In this document: positions 55,884-63,948 of the stretch, piece after piece | Layout: each line of letters begins with the position of its first letter | Position numbering within the stretch: position 1 is the stretch's first letter | Assembly (NCBI GenBank): GCA_050247075.1 | Contig: JBFWUW010000011.1 | Coordinates: 1 to 64,000 of the forward strand | Direction: 5' to 3' | Source of the DNA: JBFWUW01 sp050247075 | GTDB lineage: Bacteria; Planctomycetota; Planctomycetia; Pirellulales; JBFWUW01 | Length of the DNA: 64,000 nucleotides | Translations under genes and position numbers: made by a program | Notes under the pieces: generated by a model | Database searches by the model: none | Told to the model about the DNA's origin: nothing | The model's input: the letters and a program-made list of their open reading frames with translations, nothing else

Positions 55884-56238
55884 TGAACGGAAACCCTTCT
55901 CCCCGAACCGACGCCGAACCGTGTCCGAGCCGACGATACCAATATCGTAACGGTGCCGAGGATCGGGGAAGAGTGACCCTGGGTCAAGGGTGTCCCAAGG
56001 TCGCCTCATGTCATCCGGTGAAAATCGCCTGCACCCAATCGCCGCACACCCCCGGCGATTTTTTTGAACCCCGCCTCCCGCAACTTTGTCCAGCCCCAGC
56101 AAAAGAAAAAAGAGAGCGACACAGGGGGCCATGCCGGGGGGTGGATCAGGCAAATTTCAACGGGAATTCTCGGAATTGATTTCTCGATAATTCTGCAACG
56201 CAGCTTCGGAAAAACCAACTTCACGCAGTAGCCGACCT
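55884..56238. other. convergent intergenic region
   Basis: Holds the terminator at 56037-56065 and two other short inverted repeats: ACGATA-CCAA-TATCGT at about 55934 and TGACCCTGGGTCA near 55974. A minus frame of 78 codons (56006-56242) begins with a GTG overlapping the previous stop, but its text looks non-coding, so I leave it out. Confidence 0.5.
56037..56065 (+). terminator. rho-independent terminator of the defence operon
   Basis: AATCGCCG (56037-56044) and CGGCGATT (56053-56060) form a perfect 8-bp stem around an 8-base loop, followed directly by a run of seven T. It marks the meeting point of the plus-strand defence operon and the minus-strand element genes. Confidence 0.88.
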
Positions 56239-56475
56239 TCACGGCTCGACGACCTCGAATGCAGACCAGGGTACATTAACTGCAACGAGATCATCCCGCA
56301 GCCAAAGCCGCACGTCGAACAGCGTTTCTTGGCCGGCCTCAACATCGTCGAACTCACGACCCGCTGGGAAGATCACGCTGCAACTCATGTCGAGCGTGCA
56401 TTCTTCGCCGTCGTACTCGGCGACAAGAATCTGGATGCAGTTCAGAGCGATGTCCCTGGGGAACCGGATTTTCAT
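56239..56475 (-). CDS. small hypothetical protein
   Basis: 78 residues (MKIRFPRDIALNCIQILVAEYDGEECTLDM). Mostly beta-strand-like alternation with acidic residues; no known domain. Its start overlaps the stop of the HEAT-repeat gene (ATGA), so it is the last gene of the five-gene minus operon. The 13-bp repeated site occurs, slightly altered, over its C-terminal codons. Confidence 0.65.
   Translation of the reverse strand: MKIRFPRDIALNCIQILVAEYDGEECTLDMSCSVIFPAGREFDDVEAGQETLFDVRLWLRDDLVAVNVPWSAFEVVEP
56268..56280 (-). promoter_or_regulatory. variant copy of the repeated 13-bp site
   Basis: Reads AGGGTACATTAAC on the plus strand, two bases away from the AGGGTACATTACG found at three other places. 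It lies at the end of the last gene of its operon, and no convincing gene lies downstream, so its role is unclear. Confidence 0.45.
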
Positions 56476-57386
56476 TCGTCTTCCTCATCGGTGACGGGAC
56501 GGACCACCTGCCGCACCACGTCCACGATCTCTCTGACTTCTGCATTCGGCAGCGGCTCCAGGCCGACCCGCAGCACGAACGATTCGCCATAGTATCTGCC
56601 TTCGATCCCCAAGAACGGAATCGGTGTGTCATCGTCGCAGCGGCTCGCAGCGCCGTAATCGAGCAGTTCCACTCCTGGCTCGTGGCTGAAGCCGGAAAGG
56701 TGGAACTCGAATCCTGACCACACACGCTTGCCGTCATCCTCGCCGCCGAAGATGTCCTGCATGACCGGCGTGATTTCGCATTGCCACACGCCCTTCTCAT
56801 CCTGCTCGGCTTTCCAGCAGACCTGTTCGCTCAGGGCGTGATAGTTCCAGTGCCCACGCACGGCTTCTTGAAACGCCTGCTCGTCGAACGTCAGCGATGC
56901 CTTTTTCTTGGCAAGGAATTCCCGTGCGACATTTCGGATGGGCTTGTTGTCACTTTGCATGGACCGTGTGATCTCTGGAAGAAGCTCGGTGCGGGATGGA
57001 TCGAGGCTGACAATGGCCGTTGCGGCGACAGTCCGAAGGTACTCGTGATCGCACACCAAGAACGGTTCGATCAGGGGAATGGCCCCAACCGCAAGCGACC
57101 CAAATTCGGCGATGTGCGTGAGAACGGCCACCTTCACGAGCAGATCATCGTCGTTCAGGAGTTCGATCAACTTAGGGACGGCCACGTTCGACCTGGGGCG
57201 AGCCTCGGCCAGCAGCGTCACCGCCAGTCGGCGGATTTCGTCATCGGGATCGGTGAGGCAGTCGATGATGCCGGGGATCAGGTCATCGCCGAAATGCTCC
57301 AACTCCTGAAGGGCCTCGTCGGCTGGAATCCAGAGCTTGCCGAAGTTGACGGAGAGGATTCGGTGAAGTTCATCACGGACAATCAT
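56472..57386 (-). CDS. HEAT-repeat protein
   Basis: 304 residues from ATG 57386; a longer open frame upstream reads the small gene before it in a different frame. Residues 20-165 are HEAT/PBS-lyase-like repeats: LIPGIIDCLTDPDDEIRRLAVTLLAEA, VPKLIELLNDDDLLVKVAVLTHIAEFG, IPLIEPFLVCDHEYLRTVAATAIVSL. The C-terminal half (YHALSEQVCWKAEQDEKGVWQCEIT, FLGIEGRYYGESFVLRVGLEPLP) is a beta-rich domain I do not know. HEAT repeats mediate protein binding. Overlaps both neighbours by ATGA. Confidence 0.8.
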   Translation of the reverse strand: MIVRDELHRILSVNFGKLWIPADEALQELEHFGDDLIPGIIDCLTDPDDEIRRLAVTLLAEARPRSNVAVPKLIELLNDDDLLVKVAVLTHIAEFGSLAVGAIPLIEPFLVCDHEYLRTVAATAIVSLDPSRTELLPEITRSMQSDNKPIRNVAREFLAKKKASLTFDEQAFQEAVRGHWNYHALSEQVCWKAEQDEKGVWQCEITPVMQDIFGGEDDGKRVWSGFEFHLSGFSHEPGVELLDYGAASRCDDDTPIPFLGIEGRYYGESFVLRVGLEPLPNAEVREIVDVVRQVVRPVTDEEDE

Positions 57387-57544
57387 GGAGATTTTCGATT
57401 CTTCTTGGCCTTCGCCCTGTCTTGCTTCTCGTAGTACGCCTTTGCGGCCTTGCCGAAGCCGATCAGGAAGCCGAACGCATTGCGTGGTCGCTTGTCGTTC
57501 GGCTTCGGTTGTGGCGGCAGGATGAAGTATTGGTTGCCGAGCAT
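57383..57544 (-). CDS. very small basic protein
   Basis: 53 residues: begins MLGNQYFILPPQPKPNDKRP and ends YYEKQDRAKAKKNRKSP. Proline-rich first third, then a lysine-rich helix. Coding is supported by position: the start lies two bases after the previous stop, and its own stop overlaps the next ATG (ATGA). Not recognised; the basic tail would suit nucleic-acid or partner binding. Confidence 0.65.
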   Translation of the reverse strand: MLGNQYFILPPQPKPNDKRPRNAFGFLIGFGKAAKAYYEKQDRAKAKKNRKSP

Positions 57545-57546
57545 GG

Positions 57547-57852
57547 TCAATAATTACTCGGCAACAGTCCGGTTGTGGCCTCACGTTCGCCGTTGTCGTC
57601 CTCGGCCTCGGTGATAATCCAAATCTTCTCGCCGGTCTTCAGAATGTACGCCGACAGAATACGGCTTCCGTCTTTCACGGCTTCATCGTTGGCCGCTTTG
57701 TCTTCGGCATCGAGTTCTCCCCAATCACCAGCCAGATGCCGAGCCAGGAACTCCCAGATGTTTTGTCCCGCTCGCTCCAATTCTGTGAGACAGTCTGGGG
57801 TCGCAACGATGCGCCCAGGTGTGAACAACGGAGTCTTGTTGATTGCGATCAT
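57547..57852 (-). CDS. small hypothetical protein
   Basis: 101 residues (MIAINKTPLFTPGRIVATPDCLTELERAGQN). Mixed alpha/beta, acidic middle (GDWGELDAEDKAANDEAVKDG), ends with ILSAYILKTGEKIWIITEAEDD. It resembles the plasmid and mobile-element proteins of about 100 residues with a KIWIITEADR-type strand that are often annotated only as hypothetical. ATGA overlap with the gene before it. Confidence 0.72.
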   Translation of the reverse strand: MIAINKTPLFTPGRIVATPDCLTELERAGQNIWEFLARHLAGDWGELDAEDKAANDEAVKDGSRILSAYILKTGEKIWIITEAEDDNGEREATTGLLPSNY

Positions 57853-59333
57853 GTTCTCACTCCTTCACAATTCCGTGCGGTCTTCACCGCCAGGTCCAAC
57901 AGGAAGTCCTGGAAGTCCCGGCTGTTGTCCGTGGCCTCGGTCACGAAATGGCTGAGTTCTTCGAGTGCCACTTTCAGGAGCCGATTCGACAACGCCTCCG
58001 GTCCAGCGAATTCCGATGCCGTGCCTGCAAGGTCGGCGTTGATGAAGACCCTGCCATCACGGTAGTAGCCGTTCAACATCGTTCCGCCGTCGAGAATGCT
58101 GGTGAAGCACCGAACTGGCGGTTTGCTCTTTCCATTCGTCAGGCCCGCATCCTCGATCCATGACCACACGAGATCGACAGCGGCTTGAGCATCGGGGCCG
58201 GGAGCCGTGATTTCTCGCCCTGAGAGTTCATCAGTCGAAAGAACGCTGGCTGGGGTTTGCAAGCCGTACCGAGCGGCAGCGTTGACCAGTCCTTCCGGTG
58301 CCTTGACCGGCTTGTAGCCTTTGCGTTCCAGTTGGCCCGCCGAACCTTCCTGGGTCAGAACGGCATCGTCACCGGCGATCTCCAGGAACGCCTCTTTCCA
58401 ATTCTTCTCCCGTTGCCGGTCTGCATCGTGGTCACGATACGTCGGCTGCAAGGCGTAGGTGTCGAAGCCGTACTCCCATACAATCTTGTCCGAGTTCATC
58501 AGGTGGTCGAACAGGATCGCCAGAGTCGCCTTATCGGCTGAGGCCAACGCACGGCCACAGTGGTGCCGAACATCCCAATCGCTGGCTTTGCGTGCCTCGT
58601 CGATGGTCAGATCGTTGAGGTTGTAGTCGAACAGGCTTTCGGTGTCCGAGGACTCGAATTCACGAACCCGAACGCCTCGGCGATAAATAACCGCCGCTTT
58701 GCGCTCGCCAAGATTCCGATTTCGTTTCGGCAGAATCTCTTTCGACAACGACTCTGGCTCGGAGAAGTGGAGAAACCACTTGCCCAGGTCGTTGTAAAAC
58801 GCCAGCACGTCGGCGTTCATCGGGACAAAGACACGGGTGTGATCCCGCTTGGCCCGCACCTGCGCTTCATCGACGATCTCGATCTTCACCCCCGACCAAT
58901 CGCCATGCTCACGAATCGAGCGGTCGATGGCGTTGCTGACGAATTCTCGAAGAGCCATCGCCACTTCGTTCCAGTCCTGCTTGCCGTACTCAAGAACGAA
59001 GCCCAAGTCCTCGGTGCTGGACCGGCTGACGCCACTGGCATCGGTGCCGCCGTACTTGACCACCACACGGGCGAATTCCTTCTCGGCCAGTCCATCGCCA
59101 ACGACTTGCGGCTTCGTCCCGAAGTCCAGCTTCAGCGTTCCGGCGAAGACGACGGGGTTCAGGTTGTTGCGGAGCAACAGGGCCACGCCATGCTTACTGC
59201 CGCTGCCAAAAGTTCCAATCACGCCTTGGCGGTCGGTCGTGTCGGCAAGGCTCACGCCAAGAACAGTGAATCCTTCAGGCGGGCAAACGCCGATATTTTC
59301 GATTTTCAGGTATGCGGCCATCTTCTTATCCAT
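57849..59333 (-). CDS. possible GHKL-type ATPase, element gene
   Basis: 494 residues (MDKKMAAYLKIENIGVCPPEGF). VIGTFGSGSKHGVALLLRN and AMALREFVSNAIDRS (an ExxxNxxD-like N-box) recall GHKL ATPases, though the glycine-rich loop precedes the N-box, the reverse of the usual order. Near the C-terminus VALEELSHFVTEATDNSRDF forms a polar helix. I cannot name the family. First gene of a five-gene operon with overlapping ends; the 13-bp site lies 31 bases upstream of its ATG. Confidence 0.65.
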   Translation of the reverse strand: MDKKMAAYLKIENIGVCPPEGFTVLGVSLADTTDRQGVIGTFGSGSKHGVALLLRNNLNPVVFAGTLKLDFGTKPQVVGDGLAEKEFARVVVKYGGTDASGVSRSSTEDLGFVLEYGKQDWNEVAMALREFVSNAIDRSIREHGDWSGVKIEIVDEAQVRAKRDHTRVFVPMNADVLAFYNDLGKWFLHFSEPESLSKEILPKRNRNLGERKAAVIYRRGVRVREFESSDTESLFDYNLNDLTIDEARKASDWDVRHHCGRALASADKATLAILFDHLMNSDKIVWEYGFDTYALQPTYRDHDADRQREKNWKEAFLEIAGDDAVLTQEGSAGQLERKGYKPVKAPEGLVNAAARYGLQTPASVLSTDELSGREITAPGPDAQAAVDLVWSWIEDAGLTNGKSKPPVRCFTSILDGGTMLNGYYRDGRVFINADLAGTASEFAGPEALSNRLLKVALEELSHFVTEATDNSRDFQDFLLDLAVKTARNCEGVRT

Positions 59334-59362
59334 GAGGCGTTGAGACGTGGTGCTGATGATGG

Positions 59363-59842
59363 TCAGGGTACATTACGATTGGGCTGCATCATCGAGTCGA
59401 GGAATCGCATCATGCTGGCCTCGAAGATGCCCACGTCGGCGACGGACTCCACGACGCACTCTCCAGTTGCGTCATTCAAGACGGCTGTTTCGATGGTCAA
59501 AATGTCGCCCCGTTGCCGAAGCAGAAATCCAAAGGTCGAACATTCATCGAGGAATTCGGTTTGATCGTCGTCAGGGACTTCAAGCAGCGTTCCATCGACA
59601 AGCTCGTACTCGCCTTCGTTGCGACGTGTGAATTGGGCGAACAACGTCTGGCCGCTATGCAACCATTCCAGCGGAGTGGTTCCGGCGTTGTCAGCGTCGT
59701 CCCCAAGGCACTTGACGCCGAAATCAGCGAAGCCATTTTCCACCAGGGGAAAGGCAACCTCTGGGTCGTTCCAGAACTGCACGAATGCGTCGATGAAACG
59801 AGGAAGGTCGAAGGCATGAATGGGAATCGTTCTTGTGGTCAT
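59363..59842 (-). CDS. hypothetical protein
   Basis: 159 residues (MTTRTIPIHAFDLPRFIDAFVQFWNDPEVA). Acidic, mixed fold, no membrane segment, no domain I recognise. It starts seven bases after the stop of the 201-residue protein and so shares its transcript. Its last codons (RNVP stop) are the 13-bp site for the next unit. Confidence 0.68.
   Translation of the reverse strand: MTTRTIPIHAFDLPRFIDAFVQFWNDPEVAFPLVENGFADFGVKCLGDDADNAGTTPLEWLHSGQTLFAQFTRRNEGEYELVDGTLLEVPDDDQTEFLDECSTFGFLLRQRGDILTIETAVLNDATGECVVESVADVGIFEASMMRFLDSMMQPNRNVP
59365..59377 (-). promoter_or_regulatory. repeated 13-bp site
   Basis: AGGGTACATTACG (CGTAATGTACCCT on the coding strand), 31 bases before the ATG of the GHKL-like gene. 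Exact match to the sites at 60490 and 63936. Likely a promoter core or the operator of an element regulator. Confidence 0.6.
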
Positions 59843-59849
59843 GGGTGCT

Positions 59850-60455
59850 TTACTCCGATGGTTGAAAGCCCAGCGCCGTGAACGCCAACTTCAAGGCTTC
59901 CTCGGACGGATAGCCTCCCCGGTCGTCTCGGTTTTCGACCTCGCCAGGGCGGTGATCTGAGAGCCATGAATACACGTCACTCTCCCACCCTTCCGGCAGA
60001 GTGAATTCCTTCTTCATTCGCCAAGCAGCATCGACGATGTTTTCGATGGTCGATTCGTATTCCCGATCCGAATAGTCCGACTCATCGAGGATCGGATACT
60101 CATCCATCGCCTGGGCGAGTTCGTGATACCGCTGAAGCGCCTCGGTGATTTCACCGTTGGAGTCGAAGACTCTAAGGCTGAATCCATCGACGTGGCCGAC
60201 AGCCCAATGGCTGTGGGACTCAAAGACGACATCGGGATCGTCGGCCAGGGCGAACGGAGCCATCGCCTTGGCGATGACGCTGGCATTGCTCTGGTCGAGC
60301 AGGCCACTGTCCCGATTGTGGGTGTAGATGATCGCCCAGCGGTCGGCGTCGGCAACTTCCTTGTCACGAAACCAGACAAACGAATCAAATCGCTGCCAGT
60401 TGCCAGCGGCCTTCTGCGCCGCTTCGTCGATGTCGAGTGTGCCGAGCATTTTCAT
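59850..60455 (-). CDS. hypothetical protein
   Basis: 201 residues (MKMLGTLDIDEAAQKAAGNWQRFDSFVW). Rich in Asp/Glu and Trp/Tyr (ADRWAIIYTHNRDSGLLDQSNASVIAKAM, HSHWAVGHVDGFSLRVFDSNG). It resembles large-plasmid proteins that are annotated only as hypothetical. Starts 34 bases after a 13-bp site, so it heads a two-gene unit with the 159-residue protein. Confidence 0.7.
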   Translation of the reverse strand: MKMLGTLDIDEAAQKAAGNWQRFDSFVWFRDKEVADADRWAIIYTHNRDSGLLDQSNASVIAKAMAPFALADDPDVVFESHSHWAVGHVDGFSLRVFDSNGEITEALQRYHELAQAMDEYPILDESDYSDREYESTIENIVDAAWRMKKEFTLPEGWESDVYSWLSDHRPGEVENRDDRGGYPSEEALKLAFTALGFQPSE

Positions 60456-60489
60456 GTTCCCTGCGGTTCGGAGTTGCTTCCGAACTTGC

Positions 60490-60502
60490 AGGGTACATTA
60501 CG
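60490..60502 (-). promoter_or_regulatory. repeated 13-bp site
   Basis: AGGGTACATTACG, 34 bases upstream of the ATG of the 201-residue gene; exact copy of the sites at 59365 and 63936. Confidence 0.6.
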
Positions 60503-60572
60503 ATGTCAGTGTCACTTCTTCGGCAGTGTCAGCTTCACGGCGGCTTCATCGACGGGTGCTGCTCGTGGGGTG

Positions 60573-60917
60573 TTATTCGAGTTCGGGGTCGTGATATTCG
60601 GGATGAATTTCGATGAAAAGGGAGTTGTCACCGTGGTCATCACACCCGACTTGAGCATTGATCGTTTGGTCGTGCCACCCGTCGTCACGGATAAACCACA
60701 ATGCGTCGTTTCCATTCGTTTTCACCAATCGCCGAATATCCGCCAAGAACTCGCCAACATTCTGGTAATACAACTCCTCGTGAATGCGCTCGCCGTTATG
60801 CACGCCTTCATGTTTGTAGACTTTGCTTTCAGCGGTCAGCTTACCACCTTTGCGTGTGTGGTATTTGATGAAGTTCCGTAGCATCCGAATCGTAGCCTTG
60901 CGTTCGTGTGTTTTCAT
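60573..60917 (-). CDS. small hypothetical protein
   Basis: 114 residues from ATG 60917 (MKTHERKATIRMLRNFIKYHTRKGGKLTAE). Basic N-terminal helix, then an acidic half with DDGWHDQTINAQVGCDDHGDNSLFIEIHPEYHDPE. Coding by composition and a good start after AAAGGCGACG. No family recognised. It stands alone between a terminator-like hairpin and the next 13-bp site. Confidence 0.62.
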   Translation of the reverse strand: MKTHERKATIRMLRNFIKYHTRKGGKLTAESKVYKHEGVHNGERIHEELYYQNVGEFLADIRRLVKTNGNDALWFIRDDGWHDQTINAQVGCDDHGDNSLFIEIHPEYHDPELE

Positions 60918-60996
60918 CGTTCGTCGCCTTTCAAGTAGAGATTGCAACCAACCACAACCATTGCGGATGGACACTTACGAAGAGGGGCAAAAAGGG

Positions 60997-61012
60997 GGTT
61001 GGTTCACCAACC
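60997..61012 (-). terminator. rho-independent terminator, minus strand
   Basis: GGTTGG and CCAACC pair around a TGAA loop; on the minus strand the stem is followed by CCC and five T. It would end the RuvB-HTH-integrase-secreted protein transcript. Confidence 0.6.
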
Positions 61013-61124
61013 ATTGCGTTGATTGGTGATTGCCGAAATATGCGGGTTCAGTCGCCCGCTTCCGCCAAAGGGTTACGGCGAAAGAATTGCCCGAAAGAAA
61101 ATGAATGGCATTCGACCGCCACGC

Positions 61125-61439
61125 TCACCTTTTCGGCACCTTCAAGCGGGTGATCGCCTTGATCGACCACAGCGGGATGCGGCTCTCGGTGACGCCAGCC
61201 ACGTCCTGGATAACGACGTAATCGGCACCGATCTCCATGACCTTGTATCCCTGCACAGCCGCCACACCCTCCACGGTGGAGATTTCGTAGCGGCCAGCAT
61301 CTTGCTTCAGGGAGACGTGCTGGCCTTCCTTCAGTGCCGACAAGAAGGTGGGCTGTTTTTCGGCTGGGGCATGGGCCGTGACGGTGTATGCGCCGGTGGC
61401 GGCGACGATCAGCAGAAGCACGATGACGATGCGGTTCAT
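61125..61439 (-). CDS. small secreted protein
   Basis: 104 residues from ATG 61439. MNRIVIVLLLIVAATGAYTVTAHA is a signal peptide with cleavage likely after AHA. The mature part (FLSALKEGQHVSLKQDAGRYEISTVEG, YKVMEIGADYVVIQDVAGVTESRIPLWSIKAI) is beta-rich, like a small SH3/Sm-type barrel. Follows the integrase gene by 14 bases. Confidence 0.75.
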   Translation of the reverse strand: MNRIVIVLLLIVAATGAYTVTAHAPAEKQPTFLSALKEGQHVSLKQDAGRYEISTVEGVAAVQGYKVMEIGADYVVIQDVAGVTESRIPLWSIKAITRLKVPKR

Positions 61440-61453
61440 GGTTGCCCCTTCTC

Positions 61454-62419
61454 TCAATAACTCAACTTGTCCGCAGCCGCCGCCAGATCGTCATGGCTCC
61501 GCTTCGTGTATCGAGCGGTCGTATTCAACGACTCATGGCCGAGGATTTGAGCCAGTCCAACCAGATCGTTCCCCGAATCCTCAAGGAAACGGTGAGCCAT
61601 CGAATGGCGCAGCAGATGCGGGTGCAGCTTCACGCCGATCAGGGCAGCGTACTTGCTGCACAAGTTCCGAACGCCTCGGTCAGTCAGCGGCCCACGCTCG
61701 CCGACGAATACCAGATCGCTTTGCACAGGCGGGCGAGTTTCCAGATATGCCTGCATGGCCCGACGAGCCGGTAACGGAAGCGGCACAGACCGCTGCTTGT
61801 TTCCCTTGCCAAGCCGATAGACGACCGTGCCGGTGCGTTCGGTCATCATCAGGTCGCCGAGTTCGAGGGCCACGAGGTCGCCGACCCGACAGCCAGTGAA
61901 CAGAAACAGATGAAAGATGGCATTGGCTCGGATGTCGCCACGGAGTTCGACCTCACGGAGCAGCTTGCGCACCTGGGGCCGATCCAGACCCTTCGGGGCG
62001 AGTTGCTGCCGCTTTAATTCCTTCACCTTCTTGGCTGGGTTAGCCTGGGCATGTCCTTCTTCAACAAGCCAGTTGAAGAAGCGCCGCACCGTGACCAGCG
62101 CCCGATTGACGGTGGCGGTCGCCTGCTGTTTGTCACGGCGCAGGTGATCCCGAAAATCGGACACGTCTCGTGTCGTCACCCGACCGATGCGGAACGGCTC
62201 CTGGTTGGCCTGGGCGAACCAGTTGGAGAATTTCCCCAGGTCTTGAGCGAATGCACGGCGGGTGTTCGGACTGAAATCGTTGTCGGCCAGGAAGCGGTCG
62301 ATGAGGGCCGCTTCGCCGTCGCCGGGCGGCATGGGGTCGAAATCATTATCGGTGGGATTTTCCACGGCTTGTTTCCAGGATGTAGACAGGTTGGTTACGG
62401 TGAGTGCTTCGGATTCCAC
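61454..62419 (-). CDS. tyrosine recombinase / integrase (XerC/D-like)
   Basis: 321 residues. N-terminal SAM-like domain (DNDFSPNTRRAFAQDLGKFSNWFA), then the catalytic domain with all active residues: R178 (GCRVGDL), K208 (GKGNKQR), H268 and R271 (HLLRH), H295 (GHESL), Y304 (ARYTK). It would catalyse site-specific integration and excision of the element that carries the defence genes, or resolve dimers. Encoded after the HTH gene with a 12-base gap. The att sites are not visible with certainty. Confidence 0.93.
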   Translation of the reverse strand: MESEALTVTNLSTSWKQAVENPTDNDFDPMPPGDGEAALIDRFLADNDFSPNTRRAFAQDLGKFSNWFAQANQEPFRIGRVTTRDVSDFRDHLRRDKQQATATVNRALVTVRRFFNWLVEEGHAQANPAKKVKELKRQQLAPKGLDRPQVRKLLREVELRGDIRANAIFHLFLFTGCRVGDLVALELGDLMMTERTGTVVYRLGKGNKQRSVPLPLPARRAMQAYLETRPPVQSDLVFVGERGPLTDRGVRNLCSKYAALIGVKLHPHLLRHSMAHRFLEDSGNDLVGLAQILGHESLNTTARYTKRSHDDLAAAADKLSY

Positions 62420-62431
62420 CGATATTGCGAA

Positions 62432-62911
62432 CTATTTCCCCTGCTTATCGGGCGGATTCTGACTGCGAAAGCGTGCGATGAGGGCCGTGAGGACCACGCT
62501 GGAGTCGATGCCGTCTGTCCCTTGAGGGAACTCTTGCTTCACAGCCGCTTCGACCTGGGCGGCGGTAACGGTGATTTTCACCTGGGCCAACAGGTCGATC
62601 AGATCGGCGTGCTGATTTTCCATCGAAGCCTTGGCCGGTCGGCTCACGACCTTCTTCGTCTGTCCGAAGTCACGGCGGCGAGAGTAAAACAGAATCGGCT
62701 TTCCATCGACGCCGCAATTTCGCCGTCGAGCGTCCAGAATCTGTCGCTGCTTTTCCTCCAGGTAGCAGGGACGGCTTGTCGCCGTGTCCTGGTCGGCGGA
62801 CGGAAAGGTTCCCTTCTTCACGAGTTGGTAAAACCTCGCCCGTGACAGCCCGACCATACGGGCCATTTCGGTCACGGAGACCGCAGATTTCGTCACGATG
62901 TTTTCAGACAT
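62432..62911 (-). CDS. helix-turn-helix protein (AlpA/MerR-like N-terminus)
   Basis: 159 residues. SAVSVTEMARMVGLSRARFYQLVKKGTFPSADQD is a MerR/excisionase-type winged helix; the rest (LEEKQRQILDARRRNCGVDGKPILFYSRRR) is basic, then helical. In this position, just before the integrase gene, it may be the excisionase or the element's regulator, and is a candidate reader of the 13-bp sites. Confidence 0.78.
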   Translation of the reverse strand: MSENIVTKSAVSVTEMARMVGLSRARFYQLVKKGTFPSADQDTATSRPCYLEEKQRQILDARRRNCGVDGKPILFYSRRRDFGQTKKVVSRPAKASMENQHADLIDLLAQVKITVTAAQVEAAVKQEFPQGTDGIDSSVVLTALIARFRSQNPPDKQGK

Positions 62912-62940
62912 TCGACAAGTCCTTGACGCAAAATGGACAA

Positions 62941-63888
62941 TCAGTTTGCAGCGTGTTCCCGGCCTTCAGCACTCAACTGGCGCTTGCCCTGATCGTCTTT
63001 GACCACGAGGCCCGACCGGATCAGGAATGGCTCCGTGACTTCTGCCACGGTGCGTGAAGGCAGTCCCAGGCGGCTCGCCAGCACGTTCAAACGAGTCGGC
63101 CCTTCGAGCAAAATGCGAAGGTACTGCTGCTCGGTCGGCCCAAGGCCAAGGTGGTCGATGCTTTCGAGAGTGCAGGCACGATCCAGATTTGCGACCGTTA
63201 CAACTTCACCGGCTTCGGCCCGTGCGACCCGATGACCCGCCTGGAGCAACCGCAACGCCAAGCGGGGTGTGCCTCGACTTCGCTTTGCGATCATCGGGAA
63301 CACTTCGGGTTCAACTTCCCAGCCGAGAGCGGCGGCTCGCATCCGAGCGATCTTTGCCAGATCATCGGGTTCGTAAAACTGAAACCGCAGTGTCAGCCGC
63401 ATCCGATCACGGAGCGGCTGAAGCAACTGGTATTCGTCGGTGGTCGCCAGCAACAAGGTAAAATCTTGAAGCGGGATGGCGACCGGCATACTTCCCTTGC
63501 GACTCCCTTGGAGCAGTACACGCCGTTGATCGAGGGCAAGATACAACGCCGTTTGCAGGCTCCTGTCGAGTTCGTGCGCTTCGTCGATGAATACAACGGC
63601 ACGATCAGTCGCCTGCAACAGTAAGGCGTTCAAATCGGCAACGCCCTTGAGCGACTGGCCGAGGATGTCCAAGAAGTCGGTTCCCATTTCGGCGGCGATA
63701 ACTTGGGCGGTGGTTGTCTTGCCTCCCCCGGCGAAACCTACGAGGGCGGAATGGTCGAATTTGCGGTTGTCCTGCTGGGCGCTGTCGAGGGCGACGAGGA
63801 TTTGTTCCTTCACACCGGGCTGGCCGATCAGGTGATTCACCGATGAAGGCCGAGCTTCGTTGATGTCTGTGGGGCGTTCGTCGTTCAT
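62941..63888 (-). CDS. RuvB-like AAA+ ATPase
   Basis: 315 residues with the RuvB architecture. Walker A VGFAGGGKTTTAQ, Walker B VVFIDEAHELDRSLQTALYLALD, sensor 2 SRGTPRLALRLL, and the C-terminal winged helix GLGPTEQQYLRIL with TVAEVTEPFLIRSGLV. RuvB normally drives Holliday-junction branch migration with RuvA; neither ruvA nor ruvC is present. As the first gene of the integrase operon it may serve the element's own recombination or replication. Confidence 0.88.
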   Translation of the reverse strand: MNDERPTDINEARPSSVNHLIGQPGVKEQILVALDSAQQDNRKFDHSALVGFAGGGKTTTAQVIAAEMGTDFLDILGQSLKGVADLNALLLQATDRAVVFIDEAHELDRSLQTALYLALDQRRVLLQGSRKGSMPVAIPLQDFTLLLATTDEYQLLQPLRDRMRLTLRFQFYEPDDLAKIARMRAAALGWEVEPEVFPMIAKRSRGTPRLALRLLQAGHRVARAEAGEVVTVANLDRACTLESIDHLGLGPTEQQYLRILLEGPTRLNVLASRLGLPSRTVAEVTEPFLIRSGLVVKDDQGKRQLSAEGREHAAN

Positions 63889-63935
63889 GGCTGTCTCGGT
63901 TCGGAAAGGTCGCCAACGGATTGACTTTGTTCTTG

Positions 63936-63948
63936 AGGGTACATTACG
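63936..63948 (-). promoter_or_regulatory. repeated 13-bp site
   Basis: AGGGTACATTACG, 47 bases upstream of the RuvB-like ATG; exact copy of the sites at 59365 and 60490, so three transcription units share it. Confidence 0.6.

Noticed and set aside
56006..56242. 78-codon minus frame with a GTGA-coupled start and a nearby 13-bp site
   Set aside because: The translation (Cys/Trp/Pro-rich) looks non-coding and crosses the operon terminator.
58560..59564. 334-codon plus-strand frame
   Set aside because: Shadow of the GHKL-like gene and its neighbour; the overlapping operon on the minus strand is better supported.
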